Shown piece by piece: positions 47,680 through 56,456 of a DNA stretch of 64,000 nt (the first letter of the stretch is position 1; each line of letters opens with the position of its first letter). The notes beneath the pieces were generated by a model, which searched no databases, had not been told where the DNA came from, and worked only from the letters and a program-made list of their open reading frames with translations. The position numbers and the translations under genes are program-made. Location: assembly GCF_002845745.1 (NCBI RefSeq), contig NZ_PIUM01000030.1, forward strand, positions 1 to 64,000, in the 5' to 3' direction. The DNA is from Telmatospirillum siberiense (GTDB taxonomy: Bacteria > Pseudomonadota > Alphaproteobacteria > Rhodospirillales > Magnetospirillaceae).

Positions 47680-48585
47680 TTATTCGGCTTCGAGGTGTCC
47701 CATCTGGCTTTTCCAGCGGCGCAGCGCGCGCAGGAACTCCGCCAGGACGGGCGAGGCTTCCTGTTTCCGGTAAGCGATGTAGAGTTCCGTGCGTGGCGCG
47801 GGTTTCACGGCCAGATCGCGGACGGCGACGGTGGGCGGGGTGAATTCGCGGACGAAATCGCTGAGGATGGTGAAGCCGAGCCCGGAGCCGACGAGGCTGA
47901 ACTGATCGAACAGGCTGTCGCGTTCGCCCGATCCCGAGGCGTCCACCGGCTTGAAGTTCAGGGGGCCGAACATCTGCTCCAGCTCCATCTTCAAGGGCGT
48001 GCTCACCTCGACGAAGGGGAGGGCCGACAGTTCGGTCAAGGTTACCGCCGTCTTTTCAGCGAGGGGATGGGCGGCGGGAAGGAGGACGACGAGATTTTCG
48101 CGAAGAATGACTTCTTTAACGATATCCTCGTCATCGACCCCTTTTCGTATAAACGCAATATCTATGCACTCATTCTTGAGTGCTGTTATTTGAAGTTCGC
48201 TAGAAATATTCTTTAATATTGGATAAATATCTGGATTATTATTTTGAAGATAAGGTAGAAAAAATGGGAATATTTTTGATGCCGCTGTTGGTATATATCC
48301 TATCGTAATGCTTTTCTTGTTTCCATGAGACGCGGATCTTGTCTTGGAGATGGCGTCGTTAATATCGGACAATATATTTTTTGACCGGGCCAGGAAAATT
48401 TCTCCCGCCTGGGTGAGCGTCAGTCGGCGATTCTTCCTGCTGAATAACGGAACGCCGATAAATTCTTCAAGACTTTGAATTTGCCGGCCCAGCGACGGTT
48501 GCGATGTATGAAGTCGCCGAGCTGCTTGCGATATATTTAAATCTTCAGCAACTGCAACGAAATATTTTATCTGTCGGAGTTCCAT
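47680..48585 (-). CDS. LysR family transcriptional regulator
   Basis: A 301-residue LysR regulator beginning MELRQIKYFVAVAEDLN, with the helix-turn-helix ISQAARRLHTSQPSLGRQIQ. The C-terminal effector domain resembles the HcaR/CatR/CbnR group. The C-terminal third of the gene is GC-rich like the rest of the chromosome, while the part encoding residues about 1-160 is markedly AT-rich with many AAA, ATT and ATA codons. It is divergent from the MFS exporter at 48869. Confidence 0.88.
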   Translation of the reverse strand: MELRQIKYFVAVAEDLNISQAARRLHTSQPSLGRQIQSLEEFIGVPLFSRKNRRLTLTQAGEIFLARSKNILSDINDAISKTRSASHGNKKSITIGYIPTAASKIFPFFLPYLQNNNPDIYPILKNISSELQITALKNECIDIAFIRKGVDDEDIVKEVILRENLVVLLPAAHPLAEKTAVTLTELSALPFVEVSTPLKMELEQMFGPLNFKPVDASGSGERDSLFDQFSLVGSGLGFTILSDFVREFTPPTVAVRDLAVKPAPRTELYIAYRKQEASPVLAEFLRALRRWKSQMGHLEAE

Positions 48586-48868
48586 GGCCATATTGTCAGT
48601 GATGGTCAGTCTTTTCTATTTGCAAGAATATTTTATAATATGCCTTTTGTAATAATTTTGGGGGCCGCGGTCAAATGATAAATTTCGGCGCCATCCCGAT
48701 GCTCCTGGCAGAGACTGATGGTCCTGCGGGACCCATCTCCATGCCTTGAAGGACTGATGTTAGGCGTGGAAAGCAGTTACCGGCCATTCATCGGCGCGGT
48801 AGCATCCTCCCGCTGCGGCGTGGCCTTTGGCGCCGTCCGCAAAAGTTGGAAAGAGGATCGCTTCATCC

Positions 48869-50158
48869 ATGCCCAGGCCGTCGCTGGCGCAGTCGCCCGG
48901 GTTCCGCCTGATCTCCCGTCGCAAGGCTTTGTGGCCCGTATTGGCCGATGGCGACGTCTGCTGGTTTCTTGGCGGACAGCTCTTGTCGACGGCGGGAAGC
49001 TGGATGACCAGGGTGGCCATCGGGTGGCTGATTTTCCGCCTGACGGGGTCGGCGCTTTGGCTCGGCGTCGCCGGCTTCGCCGGGCAGATGCCGGTGTTGT
49101 TGCTGGCGCCGTTGTCGGGCGCGATCATCGATCGCTTTGATCGTCGGCGCATTCTCGCCGTCACTTATGGCTTGGCCTCCGCTCAGGCGGTGGGGTTGGC
49201 CGCTCTTTCCTGGACGGGTTATCTCGATATCGCGACATTGCTGGGAATGGCGGTGGTCAGAGGGGGGGTCGCGGCCTTCGAACTGCCGGCCCGGCAGGCC
49301 TTTCTGTGCCGGACGGCGGTCGACGGAGAGGCCTGTCTGCCCGCCTTGGCCGCCGATTCCCTGGTGGTCAATATCGGCCGGCTGCTGGGGCCGTCGCTGG
49401 CGGGTCTGTTCATCGCGCTTGGCGGCGAGGCTCTGTGTTTCCTTCTTGATGGCCTCAGTTACGCCGCCCCTCTTCTGGCGTTGGTCTTCCGGCCCGGAAG
49501 ACTGGTTCGGCGCGAAACCGGCCCGAGAAACGGTCTCCGCTTGTCGGAGGGCTGGGCGTGGATCCGGCAGCGCTCCGACGCGCGAAAAGCGTTTCTGCGG
49601 CTCTGTCTTCTCAGTCTGACCGGCCTGCCTTTTACCGTTCTGCTCCCCGCCTATGTTCATGGCGTGCTGACCGCCGGTGCGGAAATGCTGGGCTGGATGA
49701 TCAGTATGTCCAGTCTCGGGGCGATCGCGGCCTCCTGTCTGGTCGGACGGGAAATTCGGGAGGGGGCGCCGGGACGGCAGTGGCCCTTATGCCTGGGTGC
49801 TTCGGCCTGTCTCATGCTGCTGGGGGTGTCCCGCTGGTGGGAGCTGTCGTTGTTCGGCGTGTTCGGAGCCAGCTTCTGCCTGATGTGGCAGATCGTCACG
49901 GCCAGCGCCGCTTTGCATCTGCAGATCCCCGAGGCCATGCGCGGGCGTCTGGCCGCCTGTTGCGCCGTCGCTTTCTGGGGCATGGTTCCTTTCGGCGGCC
50001 TGATGCTGGGGGCGGCGGCGCGATTTCTTCCCGTTTCTTCGGTTCTTTGCCTGTCGGGGCTGATTTGTCTCGTGGTTGCCTTCCTGCCCGAGGGCGAGGC
50101 GCGCCGGATCGTCTTCTTCAGGCGGCGGGCGGGGTTCTCTGACATGGATGCCTTCTAG
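48869..50158 (+). CDS. MFS transporter of the EntS-like exporter group
   Basis: A 429-residue 12-helix transporter of the MFS_3 type. It has LSTAGSWMTRVAIGWLIFRL, LLAPLSGAIIDRFDRRRIL, and the pattern GGVAAFELPARQAFL, which occurs in the enterobactin-exporter EntS group. The ATG at 48869 has AAAGAGGA upstream. The substrate is unknown; no siderophore genes are visible nearby. Possibly controlled by the divergent LysR gene. Confidence 0.87.
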   Translation: MPRPSLAQSPGFRLISRRKALWPVLADGDVCWFLGGQLLSTAGSWMTRVAIGWLIFRLTGSALWLGVAGFAGQMPVLLLAPLSGAIIDRFDRRRILAVTYGLASAQAVGLAALSWTGYLDIATLLGMAVVRGGVAAFELPARQAFLCRTAVDGEACLPALAADSLVVNIGRLLGPSLAGLFIALGGEALCFLLDGLSYAAPLLALVFRPGRLVRRETGPRNGLRLSEGWAWIRQRSDARKAFLRLCLLSLTGLPFTVLLPAYVHGVLTAGAEMLGWMISMSSLGAIAASCLVGREIREGAPGRQWPLCLGASACLMLLGVSRWWELSLFGVFGASFCLMWQIVTASAALHLQIPEAMRGRLAACCAVAFWGMVPFGGLMLGAAARFLPVSSVLCLSGLICLVVAFLPEGEARRIVFFRRRAGFSDMDAF

Positions 50159-50251
50159 GCATGGAACAAACGTTTAAAAGCATTATCCCATATGAAAAAT
50201 ATGGCTATTGTTTAGGTCAGGACTGAGCTGGCCAAAGGCCCGGGGGCTGCG

Positions 50252-50272
50252 TGAGAATATCCTGTATTCTCA
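50252..50272. promoter_or_regulatory. Inverted repeat upstream of the flavocytochrome genes
   Basis: TGAGAATA-5-TATTCTCA, 117 bases before the flavin-subunit start and about 94 past the MFS stop. AT-rich stem and tight spacing favour an operator for a dimeric regulator over a terminator. No known consensus was recognised. Confidence 0.45.
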
Positions 50273-50388
50273 TGGTTTTGTTCCGTCCGCGTTCGCACGC
50301 GCGGCGCTTCAAAAATAAATTTTAAATATTTGAAAGACATCCCGGGCGCTGACTGGCGACGTTCCTCGGTAATGTGAGGAGTGAGTAT

Positions 50389-51828
50389 ATGTTCGGAAAG
50401 TATAGATTGAGGGCTGGTTTGGCGGCCTTATGTCTGGTGAGCGGGGGCTCGGCCTTCGCCGGGCAGGATGCGCCGGAACGGGTCATATCCAGCGACGTCC
50501 TCGTGATCGGCGCCGGTGGCGCCGGATTGAACGCGGCGGTAACCGCGGCGATGGCCAATGCCAAGGTGATCGTTCTGGAAAAGCAGCCGACGGTCGGCGG
50601 CGCCACGATCATTTCGGGTGGTTCGATGAACTTCCCCGACCCGCTGCGCCAGGAAAAGATGGGAATCAAGGATTCTCCCGATCTGATGTATCAACAGGTA
50701 CTGGCCGCCGGCGACTACCGTAACGATCCGGCGTTGGTTCGCACGCTGGTCGACAACGCCCCCGATCTGATGGGCTGGTACGAATCGCTGGGCGTCAAGT
50801 GGGCCGACCGCGTCTTCGAGCCGTTCGGCGGTCTTTTTCCGCGCGGGCACAACACCGGCGCCGCAGCCGCAGGCCGCGACTATGTTCGCGTCCTTTACAA
50901 CGCCGCCAAGGCGCATAACGTCGATATCCATATGAACACCCGGGCCGTCGACCTGATCAGGGACGGGGCCTCCGGACCTGTCACCGGCGTGAAGGCCGTC
51001 GATGAGGACGGGGCGATTACCTTCCGTGCGAAAGCCGTGGTCATCGCCACCGGCGGCTTTGCCGGCAACGTCAAGATGCGGATGAAATATGACCCGCGTC
51101 TCAACGAAAGCTTCCGGACGACGGCCAATCCGGCCGGAACCGGCCCGGCCTTCAACACCGGCGACGGCATCACGATGGCCCAGAAGATCGGCGGGGATGT
51201 CGTCGGCATGGACTACATCCAGTTGATTCCCTTCACCGGCGGTCGTGTCACCGACTATGTCGGCGCGGATATCTGGCTCAATTCCGACGGCAAGCGCTTC
51301 GTCAACGAAGGCGGACGGCGTGACGTCATCACCGAGGCCATCATGCGCCAGAAGGGCCAGATGTGCTGGGTGATCACCGACGAGCAGTCAGTGAAGGGCG
51401 CGACGACCGAAGGCAAGATCCGCAGCGGCGTGGTTTTCAAGCTGAACAGCCTCAAGGAAGTGGCCGAGAAGATCGGCGTCGATGCCAAGGCTCTCCAGGC
51501 CACCTTGGACGCCTACAACAAGATGGCTGCCCAGAAGAAGGATCCCGAATTCGGCCGGACCACCTTCACGCAGCTTATCAACAAGCCGCCTTACTACGTC
51601 GGCGTCGAGCGTGAAAGCGTCCACTTCACCCAGGGCGGCCTGCACATCAATTCTCAGACCCAGGTTCTGGATTTCGATGGAAACGCCATTCCCGGCTTGT
51701 TCGCGGCGGGGGAAACCACCGGTGGCATCCACGGCACCAACCGTGCCGGCGGCAATTCGTTGACGGCGATTTCGGTGTTCGGCCGGATCGCGGGAAAGAA
51801 CGCCGCTGCGTTGGCGCAGGCCCAGTGA
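50389..51828 (+). CDS. Periplasmic flavocytochrome c / fumarate reductase flavoprotein subunit
   Basis: A 479-residue FAD enzyme with a signal peptide (MFGKYRLRAGLAALCLV...AFAGQ). It has the dinucleotide motif VLVIGAGGAGLNAAVTAA and EKQPTVGGATIISGG, then GGFAGN and a C-terminal AGETTGGIHGTNRAGGNSLT FAD motif. This is the flavin domain of the Shewanella Fcc3 type, without its own haem domain. A GGAG site sits upstream of ATG 50389. The adjacent tetraheme cytochrome probably delivers electrons. The natural acceptor may be fumarate or another alkene acid such as urocanate or methacrylate. Confidence 0.87.
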   Translation: MFGKYRLRAGLAALCLVSGGSAFAGQDAPERVISSDVLVIGAGGAGLNAAVTAAMANAKVIVLEKQPTVGGATIISGGSMNFPDPLRQEKMGIKDSPDLMYQQVLAAGDYRNDPALVRTLVDNAPDLMGWYESLGVKWADRVFEPFGGLFPRGHNTGAAAAGRDYVRVLYNAAKAHNVDIHMNTRAVDLIRDGASGPVTGVKAVDEDGAITFRAKAVVIATGGFAGNVKMRMKYDPRLNESFRTTANPAGTGPAFNTGDGITMAQKIGGDVVGMDYIQLIPFTGGRVTDYVGADIWLNSDGKRFVNEGGRRDVITEAIMRQKGQMCWVITDEQSVKGATTEGKIRSGVVFKLNSLKEVAEKIGVDAKALQATLDAYNKMAAQKKDPEFGRTTFTQLINKPPYYVGVERESVHFTQGGLHINSQTQVLDFDGNAIPGLFAAGETTGGIHGTNRAGGNSLTAISVFGRIAGKNAAALAQAQ

Positions 51829-51877
51829 GGCGCGTCGTCGCATCCGAAATCGTTCGGGACTAGGGGAATCGAAAGAC

Positions 51878-52234
51878 ATGTTTTTCAGAAAGATAATGAT
51901 GGTGCTGGTGGCCGCCGGTCTCGCGGCGGCGCTCCATGGCGTGTCCTTTGCCGAGGAGGGCAAGTCGTCCTTCATGGCGGACAAGCATCAGGCCGAGGGC
52001 GTCAAATGCGCCGCCTGCCATGACGAGGGCGAGAAGAAGAGCAAGGTCTCGATGGACAAATGCGTCAAATGCCACGAGTCCTACGAGAAGGTCGCCTTGA
52101 AGACCGCGAATATGGAAAGAAACCCGCATCAGGGCCATTTCGTCGATCTGCAATGCACGACCTGCCATCGCGGCCATAAGCAGTCCGAGAATTATTGCGG
52201 GACCTGCCACAAGGCCGAACCGATGAAGGAGTAA
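51878..52234 (+). CDS. Periplasmic tetraheme cytochrome c
   Basis: A 118-residue exported cytochrome with a signal peptide (cleavage near AFA/EEG) and four CxxCH haem motifs: CAACH, CVKCH, CTTCH and CGTCH. Spacing and size match the haem domain of flavocytochrome c3 and the small tetraheme cytochromes. It begins 50 bases after the flavin subunit and is expected to pass electrons from a quinol dehydrogenase to it. No CymA-like quinol oxidase lies next door. Confidence 0.9.
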   Translation: MFFRKIMMVLVAAGLAAALHGVSFAEEGKSSFMADKHQAEGVKCAACHDEGEKKSKVSMDKCVKCHESYEKVALKTANMERNPHQGHFVDLQCTTCHRGHKQSENYCGTCHKAEPMKE

Positions 52235-52245
52235 GGGCCCGTTGA

Positions 52246-52284
52246 CCGCCGTGCCGCGAGGGTGGGTTCCCGGCGGCACGGCGG
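52246..52284. terminator. Strong stem-loop between cytochrome gene and sppA
   Basis: A perfect 12-bp stem, CCGCCGTGCCGC with its complement and a 15-base loop, sits between convergent genes. It has no T-run on either side, so it could be a bidirectional Rho-assisted end or an mRNA stabiliser. Confidence 0.5.
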
Positions 52285-52310
52285 ACCATCATCGGGCGCG
52301 GCTGATCTCC

Positions 52311-54068
52311 TTATTTCATCTCGATCGGAGCCATTCTGAGTTCCGATCCACCCGATTCCATCAACACGGTCAGCGGCTTCAGAACGGCAGCCACTTTGGC
52401 GATCCGGGCTTCCGCGGCGAAGGTGCCGACCAGCCCGTCGGGCAGGCGGCCGTGCGCCATGTCGAGCAGATAATCCAAAGGCTGTTTGGCGCGGGGAAAT
52501 TGCACCAGATCGACCGGCATCTGCGATGGAAGCCTGGCCAATTCGCGAATTTGGACGATGGCGGTGGCATAACCGCCGTTCAGGTCGACCAGTCCGACGC
52601 GCTTGGCTTCATCGCCCGGCCAGATACGTCCACGGGCCAGCTTGTCCATGTCCTCGGTCTTCAATTTCCGGCCTTGCTGGGCCTTCTCGGTGAAGTCGGC
52701 GTAGATATGGTCCAAAATGGCGTTGGCCCGTTCCCAGCCGGTGGCCGAGAAATCGCTGTTGCTGCTCCACAGGGTGGCGTTCTGGCCGTTGTGGATCTCA
52801 TCCCAGGAGACGCCGAGCTTTTTCCAGAAATCGGCGAGGACCATCTTGCCCATGAAGACGCCGATGGATCCGGTGATGGTTCCCGGTTCGGCGACGATGC
52901 GATCGGCCGCCATGGCGGCGAAATAACCGCCCGAGGCGGCCATGTCTCCCATGGAGACGACGACCGGCTTGCCGGCGGCACGGGCGTTGCCGACCTCCCG
53001 CCAGATGGAATCCGACGCGCTGTAGGATCCCCCGGGGCTATTGATGCGGAACAGGATCGCCTTGACCTCCGGATCCTTCGCCGCATCACGGAAAGCCTTG
53101 GTGATCCGCTCCGACGACATGACATTGCCTTCGGCCAACGGGCTGGCGTCCCCCTCGCCTCGCTGCACGGCGCCGACACCATAAATCAGGGCGATCTTGA
53201 CCGCGTTGGGTTCGTCTTGAAGCCGGTCCTCGTAGCGATGCAGGCCGACCAGCTTGGCACCTCCTCCGGTGACGCTTTTTTCCACCTCGTCCCAATAGGC
53301 CAGACGGTCGACCAAACCGCCCGCCTTGGCTTCGTCGGCCAGTAGGGGCGCGCGATCGATCAGGGTCTTGACCTGGGCGACGGAAAGCCCGCGTCCCTCG
53401 GCAATTCCGCCGGTGGCCTGCCGGGTCCAGGAATCGAGCAGCAATTGCAGGGACTCTCGGCTTTCCTTGGTGAATTTGGTCTGGGTGAAGACCTCGATGG
53501 CCGATTTATATTCATGGCGGGCGCCGAATTCGGCCTTGACGCCCAACAGGTCCAGGGCGCCCTTGAAAAAGGGGCTTTCCGCGGCGAAACCCGTCAGACC
53601 GATATCCCCCGAGGGCTGCAGCCAGATTTCCTGAAAGGCCGAGGCGATATAATAGGGGATCGTGCCATTGCCCGATTCCCCGAGGCCCGAGGAAAACAGC
53701 ACGGTCCGCTTGTTCGACTTGCGGAAGGCGAGAACGGCGTCGCGAATCTCCTGCGCCCGGGCCATGCCGATGGCGCCGCCGTCGAGACGCGCCACCAGGG
53801 CCGTCACCCTGGGATCGTGCGCCGCCCGGTCGAGGCTCTCGACCATGTCTTTCAGCACATAGGCATGGCCCATCTCCAGCTGGGCGAAAGGACCGTCCGG
53901 CGTCGTTTCCGCGACGCCGGCATTCAAGTCCAACACCAGGGCCATCTGCTTGGGCAGCGGCTCGGGCCTCTGTTTCAGGGCGGCGAAGGTACCAAGGCCG
54001 GCAAGCGCCAGCGTCAAGGTTCCGATGATTGCCAGAATCACGAGAATGATGCGACCGAACAGCCGCAT
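52311..54068 (-). CDS. sppA: Signal peptide peptidase SppA, 67-kDa type
   Basis: A 585-residue membrane-anchored serine protease that degrades cleaved signal peptides. It has an N-terminal membrane helix (about 7-28) and two tandem protease domains. The catalytic Lys lies in HEYKSAIEVF and the Ser in MAASGGYFAA, both conserved. ATG at 54068 follows GGGAGATC; the frame extends further upstream without matching the family. Confidence 0.95.
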   Translation of the reverse strand: MRLFGRIILVILAIIGTLTLALAGLGTFAALKQRPEPLPKQMALVLDLNAGVAETTPDGPFAQLEMGHAYVLKDMVESLDRAAHDPRVTALVARLDGGAIGMARAQEIRDAVLAFRKSNKRTVLFSSGLGESGNGTIPYYIASAFQEIWLQPSGDIGLTGFAAESPFFKGALDLLGVKAEFGARHEYKSAIEVFTQTKFTKESRESLQLLLDSWTRQATGGIAEGRGLSVAQVKTLIDRAPLLADEAKAGGLVDRLAYWDEVEKSVTGGGAKLVGLHRYEDRLQDEPNAVKIALIYGVGAVQRGEGDASPLAEGNVMSSERITKAFRDAAKDPEVKAILFRINSPGGSYSASDSIWREVGNARAAGKPVVVSMGDMAASGGYFAAMAADRIVAEPGTITGSIGVFMGKMVLADFWKKLGVSWDEIHNGQNATLWSSNSDFSATGWERANAILDHIYADFTEKAQQGRKLKTEDMDKLARGRIWPGDEAKRVGLVDLNGGYATAIVQIRELARLPSQMPVDLVQFPRAKQPLDYLLDMAHGRLPDGLVGTFAAEARIAKVAAVLKPLTVLMESGGSELRMAPIEMK

Positions 54069-54184
54069 GATGGGATCTCCCCTGTGCTGTTGACTGCCTT
54101 GGTTATGGGGGGTGAGGACCTGGGGGTCAATCCAATAGACGGGCTTGTGTTGCGATGCCGGCGATGGCGGCCTAAAATCCATCC

Positions 54185-55288
54185 ATGAGCGACAGCCTTT
54201 CGCCCGTTCCGGCGCGTCACTGGCACCGGCTGTCCGATGGACGGCTGCAATGCGATGTCTGTCCGCGGTATTGCAAACTGCACGATGGGCAGAAGGGCTT
54301 GTGTTTCGTCCGAGAGCGGCAGGGCGCGGAAATGGTTCTCGCCACCTATGGCCGTTCGTCCGGTTTTTGTGTCGATCCCATCGAGAAGAAACCGCTCAAC
54401 CATTTCCTGCCCGGCACGCCCGTTTTGTCCTTCGGGACCGCCGGCTGCAATCTGACCTGCAAATTCTGCCAGAACTGGGATATCAGCAAAGCGCGCGAGG
54501 TCGATCGGCTGAATGATGCCGCCTCGCCCGAGGCGATCGCCGAAGCGGCGGTGCGCCTGGGATGCCGCTCGGTCGCCTTCACCTACAACGATCCTGTGGT
54601 TTTTCTGGAATATGCCGCCGATGTCGCCGATGCCTGCCGTGCCCGCGGACTGAAGACGGTGGCGGTAACCGCCGGCTATATGACGGCGGCGGCGCGATCG
54701 GATTTCTTCTCCCACATGGATGCCGCCAACGTTGATCTGAAAGCATTCAGCGAGAGCTTCTACCAGCGGCTTTGTTCGGCGGAGCTGGCGCCTGTGCTGG
54801 AAACGCTCGACTATCTGCGCCATCGGACGGAGGTGTGGCTGGAGATCACCACCTTGCTGATTCCCGGCGAGAATGATGGTGACGACGAGTTGCGCGCTTT
54901 GGCGCGATGGATCGCCGATCGTTTGGGCGGCGACGTGCCCTTGCATTTCAGCGCTTTTCATCCCGATTGGAGGATGACCGACACGCCCGCCACGCCCCCT
55001 TTGACCCTGACCAGGGCGCGGACCATCGCCATGGGGGAGGGCTTGCGTTTCGTCTATACGGGCAATGTGCATGATCCCCGGGGCGGATCGACCTGGTGCC
55101 CGGGATGCGGCGCCTTGCTCATCGAGCGGGACTGGTACCGCCTGGGGCGATGGAACCTTGCCGTCACGCCGGAGGGGGCGGGGAGCTGCCGTTCGTGCGG
55201 CACGGTCGTTTCCGGCCATTTCGAAGCCGAGGCGGGAACCTGGGGGGCCCGGCGACAGCCGGTGCGTTTGCGGCAAGGGCCCGTTTGA
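54185..55288 (+). CDS. amrS: AmmeMemoRadiSam system radical SAM enzyme
   Basis: A 367-residue radical SAM protein with the 4Fe-4S motif CNLTCKFCQ near 94-102. It has an N-terminal Cys pair (CDVCPRYC) and a C-terminal set (CPGCG and CRSCG) as in AmrS. The protein is known to work with AmrA and AmrB, whose genes are not visible in this window. The family has recently been linked to modification chemistry of uncertain substrate. Confidence 0.87.
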   Translation: MSDSLSPVPARHWHRLSDGRLQCDVCPRYCKLHDGQKGLCFVRERQGAEMVLATYGRSSGFCVDPIEKKPLNHFLPGTPVLSFGTAGCNLTCKFCQNWDISKAREVDRLNDAASPEAIAEAAVRLGCRSVAFTYNDPVVFLEYAADVADACRARGLKTVAVTAGYMTAAARSDFFSHMDAANVDLKAFSESFYQRLCSAELAPVLETLDYLRHRTEVWLEITTLLIPGENDGDDELRALARWIADRLGGDVPLHFSAFHPDWRMTDTPATPPLTLTRARTIAMGEGLRFVYTGNVHDPRGGSTWCPGCGALLIERDWYRLGRWNLAVTPEGAGSCRSCGTVVSGHFEAEAGTWGARRQPVRLRQGPV

Positions 55289-55415
55289 AAAGCATAAAGT
55301 CGGGACCGCTTGCGCCTCTTTCCTTGCCAATGTGGCCTGCCTTGGCTAGGGTCCGCAACTTGTCGGATCGACGCCTCGGAGCGATGCCGGCGTCATGGCT
55401 AGGCGACATTGGTGA

Positions 55416-56372
55416 ATGATTAAACGTTGGGCCTCCTGGGCGGTGAAGATCGCTCTGACCGGCGGTGCGCTCTGGTACCTCCAGGCAAAGGTTGACCTCG
55501 GTGCCGCCTGGAACGTCGGCAAGTCCATTTCGCCACTTATGTTCCTCGCAGCCTTCCTACTGCAGGTGGTTCAGGTGCTGATCTGCGGGGGGCGCTGGCG
55601 GCTGGTGCTGCGCGGGCTCGGCGCCGATCTGCCGTTTCGTCAGGCTTGCGAACTCTTCTGTATCGGTAATTTCTTCGGACAGATCCTCCCCGGAGCGGTG
55701 GGGGGAGACGCCGTGCGTATGTGGAGGACCCACCGGGCGGGTTTGTCGCTGACGGCGGCGGTCAATTCGGTGGTGATTGAACGGATCGCGACCGTTTTCG
55801 GCCTCATTTTGCTGGCTGCCGCCTGTGAACCGCTGCTGTTCGATCGTCTGGAAGGGCGTTTCCCCGAATGGGTGTTCCCCGGGCTGGCGGTGGCTAGTGC
55901 CGCCGGCATCGCGGTTTTCAGCCTGCTCGATCGTCTGTCCGTCGTCCTGCCCGGATGGCGTCTCGTCCGCGGCTTCATTCAGTTGGCCAACGACAGCCGC
56001 CGTATATTTTTCCGGCCTTTCCGGGCCGTGCCGATTTTGGCTGTCGTCGTGCTTGGCCATATCAACTTGGCCTTCGTGGTTTATGTTCTGGCCCTGGGCC
56101 TCAATATCGACGTCAGCGTCGTGGACTGCCTGGTGCTTGTTCCTCCGGTCATTCTGGTGGCGACATTGCCCATTTCCATGGCCGGCTGGGGGCCGCGCGA
56201 AATGGCGATGATCACCGCCTTTGGCTTCATCGGCGTTTCGAAAGAGCATGCCACGGCGTTGTCCGTGCTGTTTGGAGCCGTTGGCGTTCTGATTTCCCTG
56301 CCCGGTGGTGTCTTCTGGCTTTTGTCCAAGCGCGAAGCCGCGGGAGAGAGCCCGCAGGCAAGCGATCCTTGA
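55416..56372 (+). CDS. LPG-synthase TM-domain / UPF0104 flippase-like protein
   Basis: A 318-residue integral membrane protein with about eight helices. It resembles the membrane flippase part of lysylphosphatidylglycerol synthase (PF03706), with QILPGAVGGDAVRMW and the conserved MAGWGPREMAMITAF. No aminoacyltransferase domain is attached, so it is not MprF. Relatives are thought to move lipids across the inner membrane. The next gene starts 84 bases later. Confidence 0.87.
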   Translation: MIKRWASWAVKIALTGGALWYLQAKVDLGAAWNVGKSISPLMFLAAFLLQVVQVLICGGRWRLVLRGLGADLPFRQACELFCIGNFFGQILPGAVGGDAVRMWRTHRAGLSLTAAVNSVVIERIATVFGLILLAAACEPLLFDRLEGRFPEWVFPGLAVASAAGIAVFSLLDRLSVVLPGWRLVRGFIQLANDSRRIFFRPFRAVPILAVVVLGHINLAFVVYVLALGLNIDVSVVDCLVLVPPVILVATLPISMAGWGPREMAMITAFGFIGVSKEHATALSVLFGAVGVLISLPGGVFWLLSKREAAGESPQASDP

Positions 56373-56456
56373 TCCAAGGGCCCCCTTTTCATGGATGGGG
56401 CTGGTGTTACAGTGATCCAACAAAATGCAATTTCCTGATTTGAGGACATCCATTCG

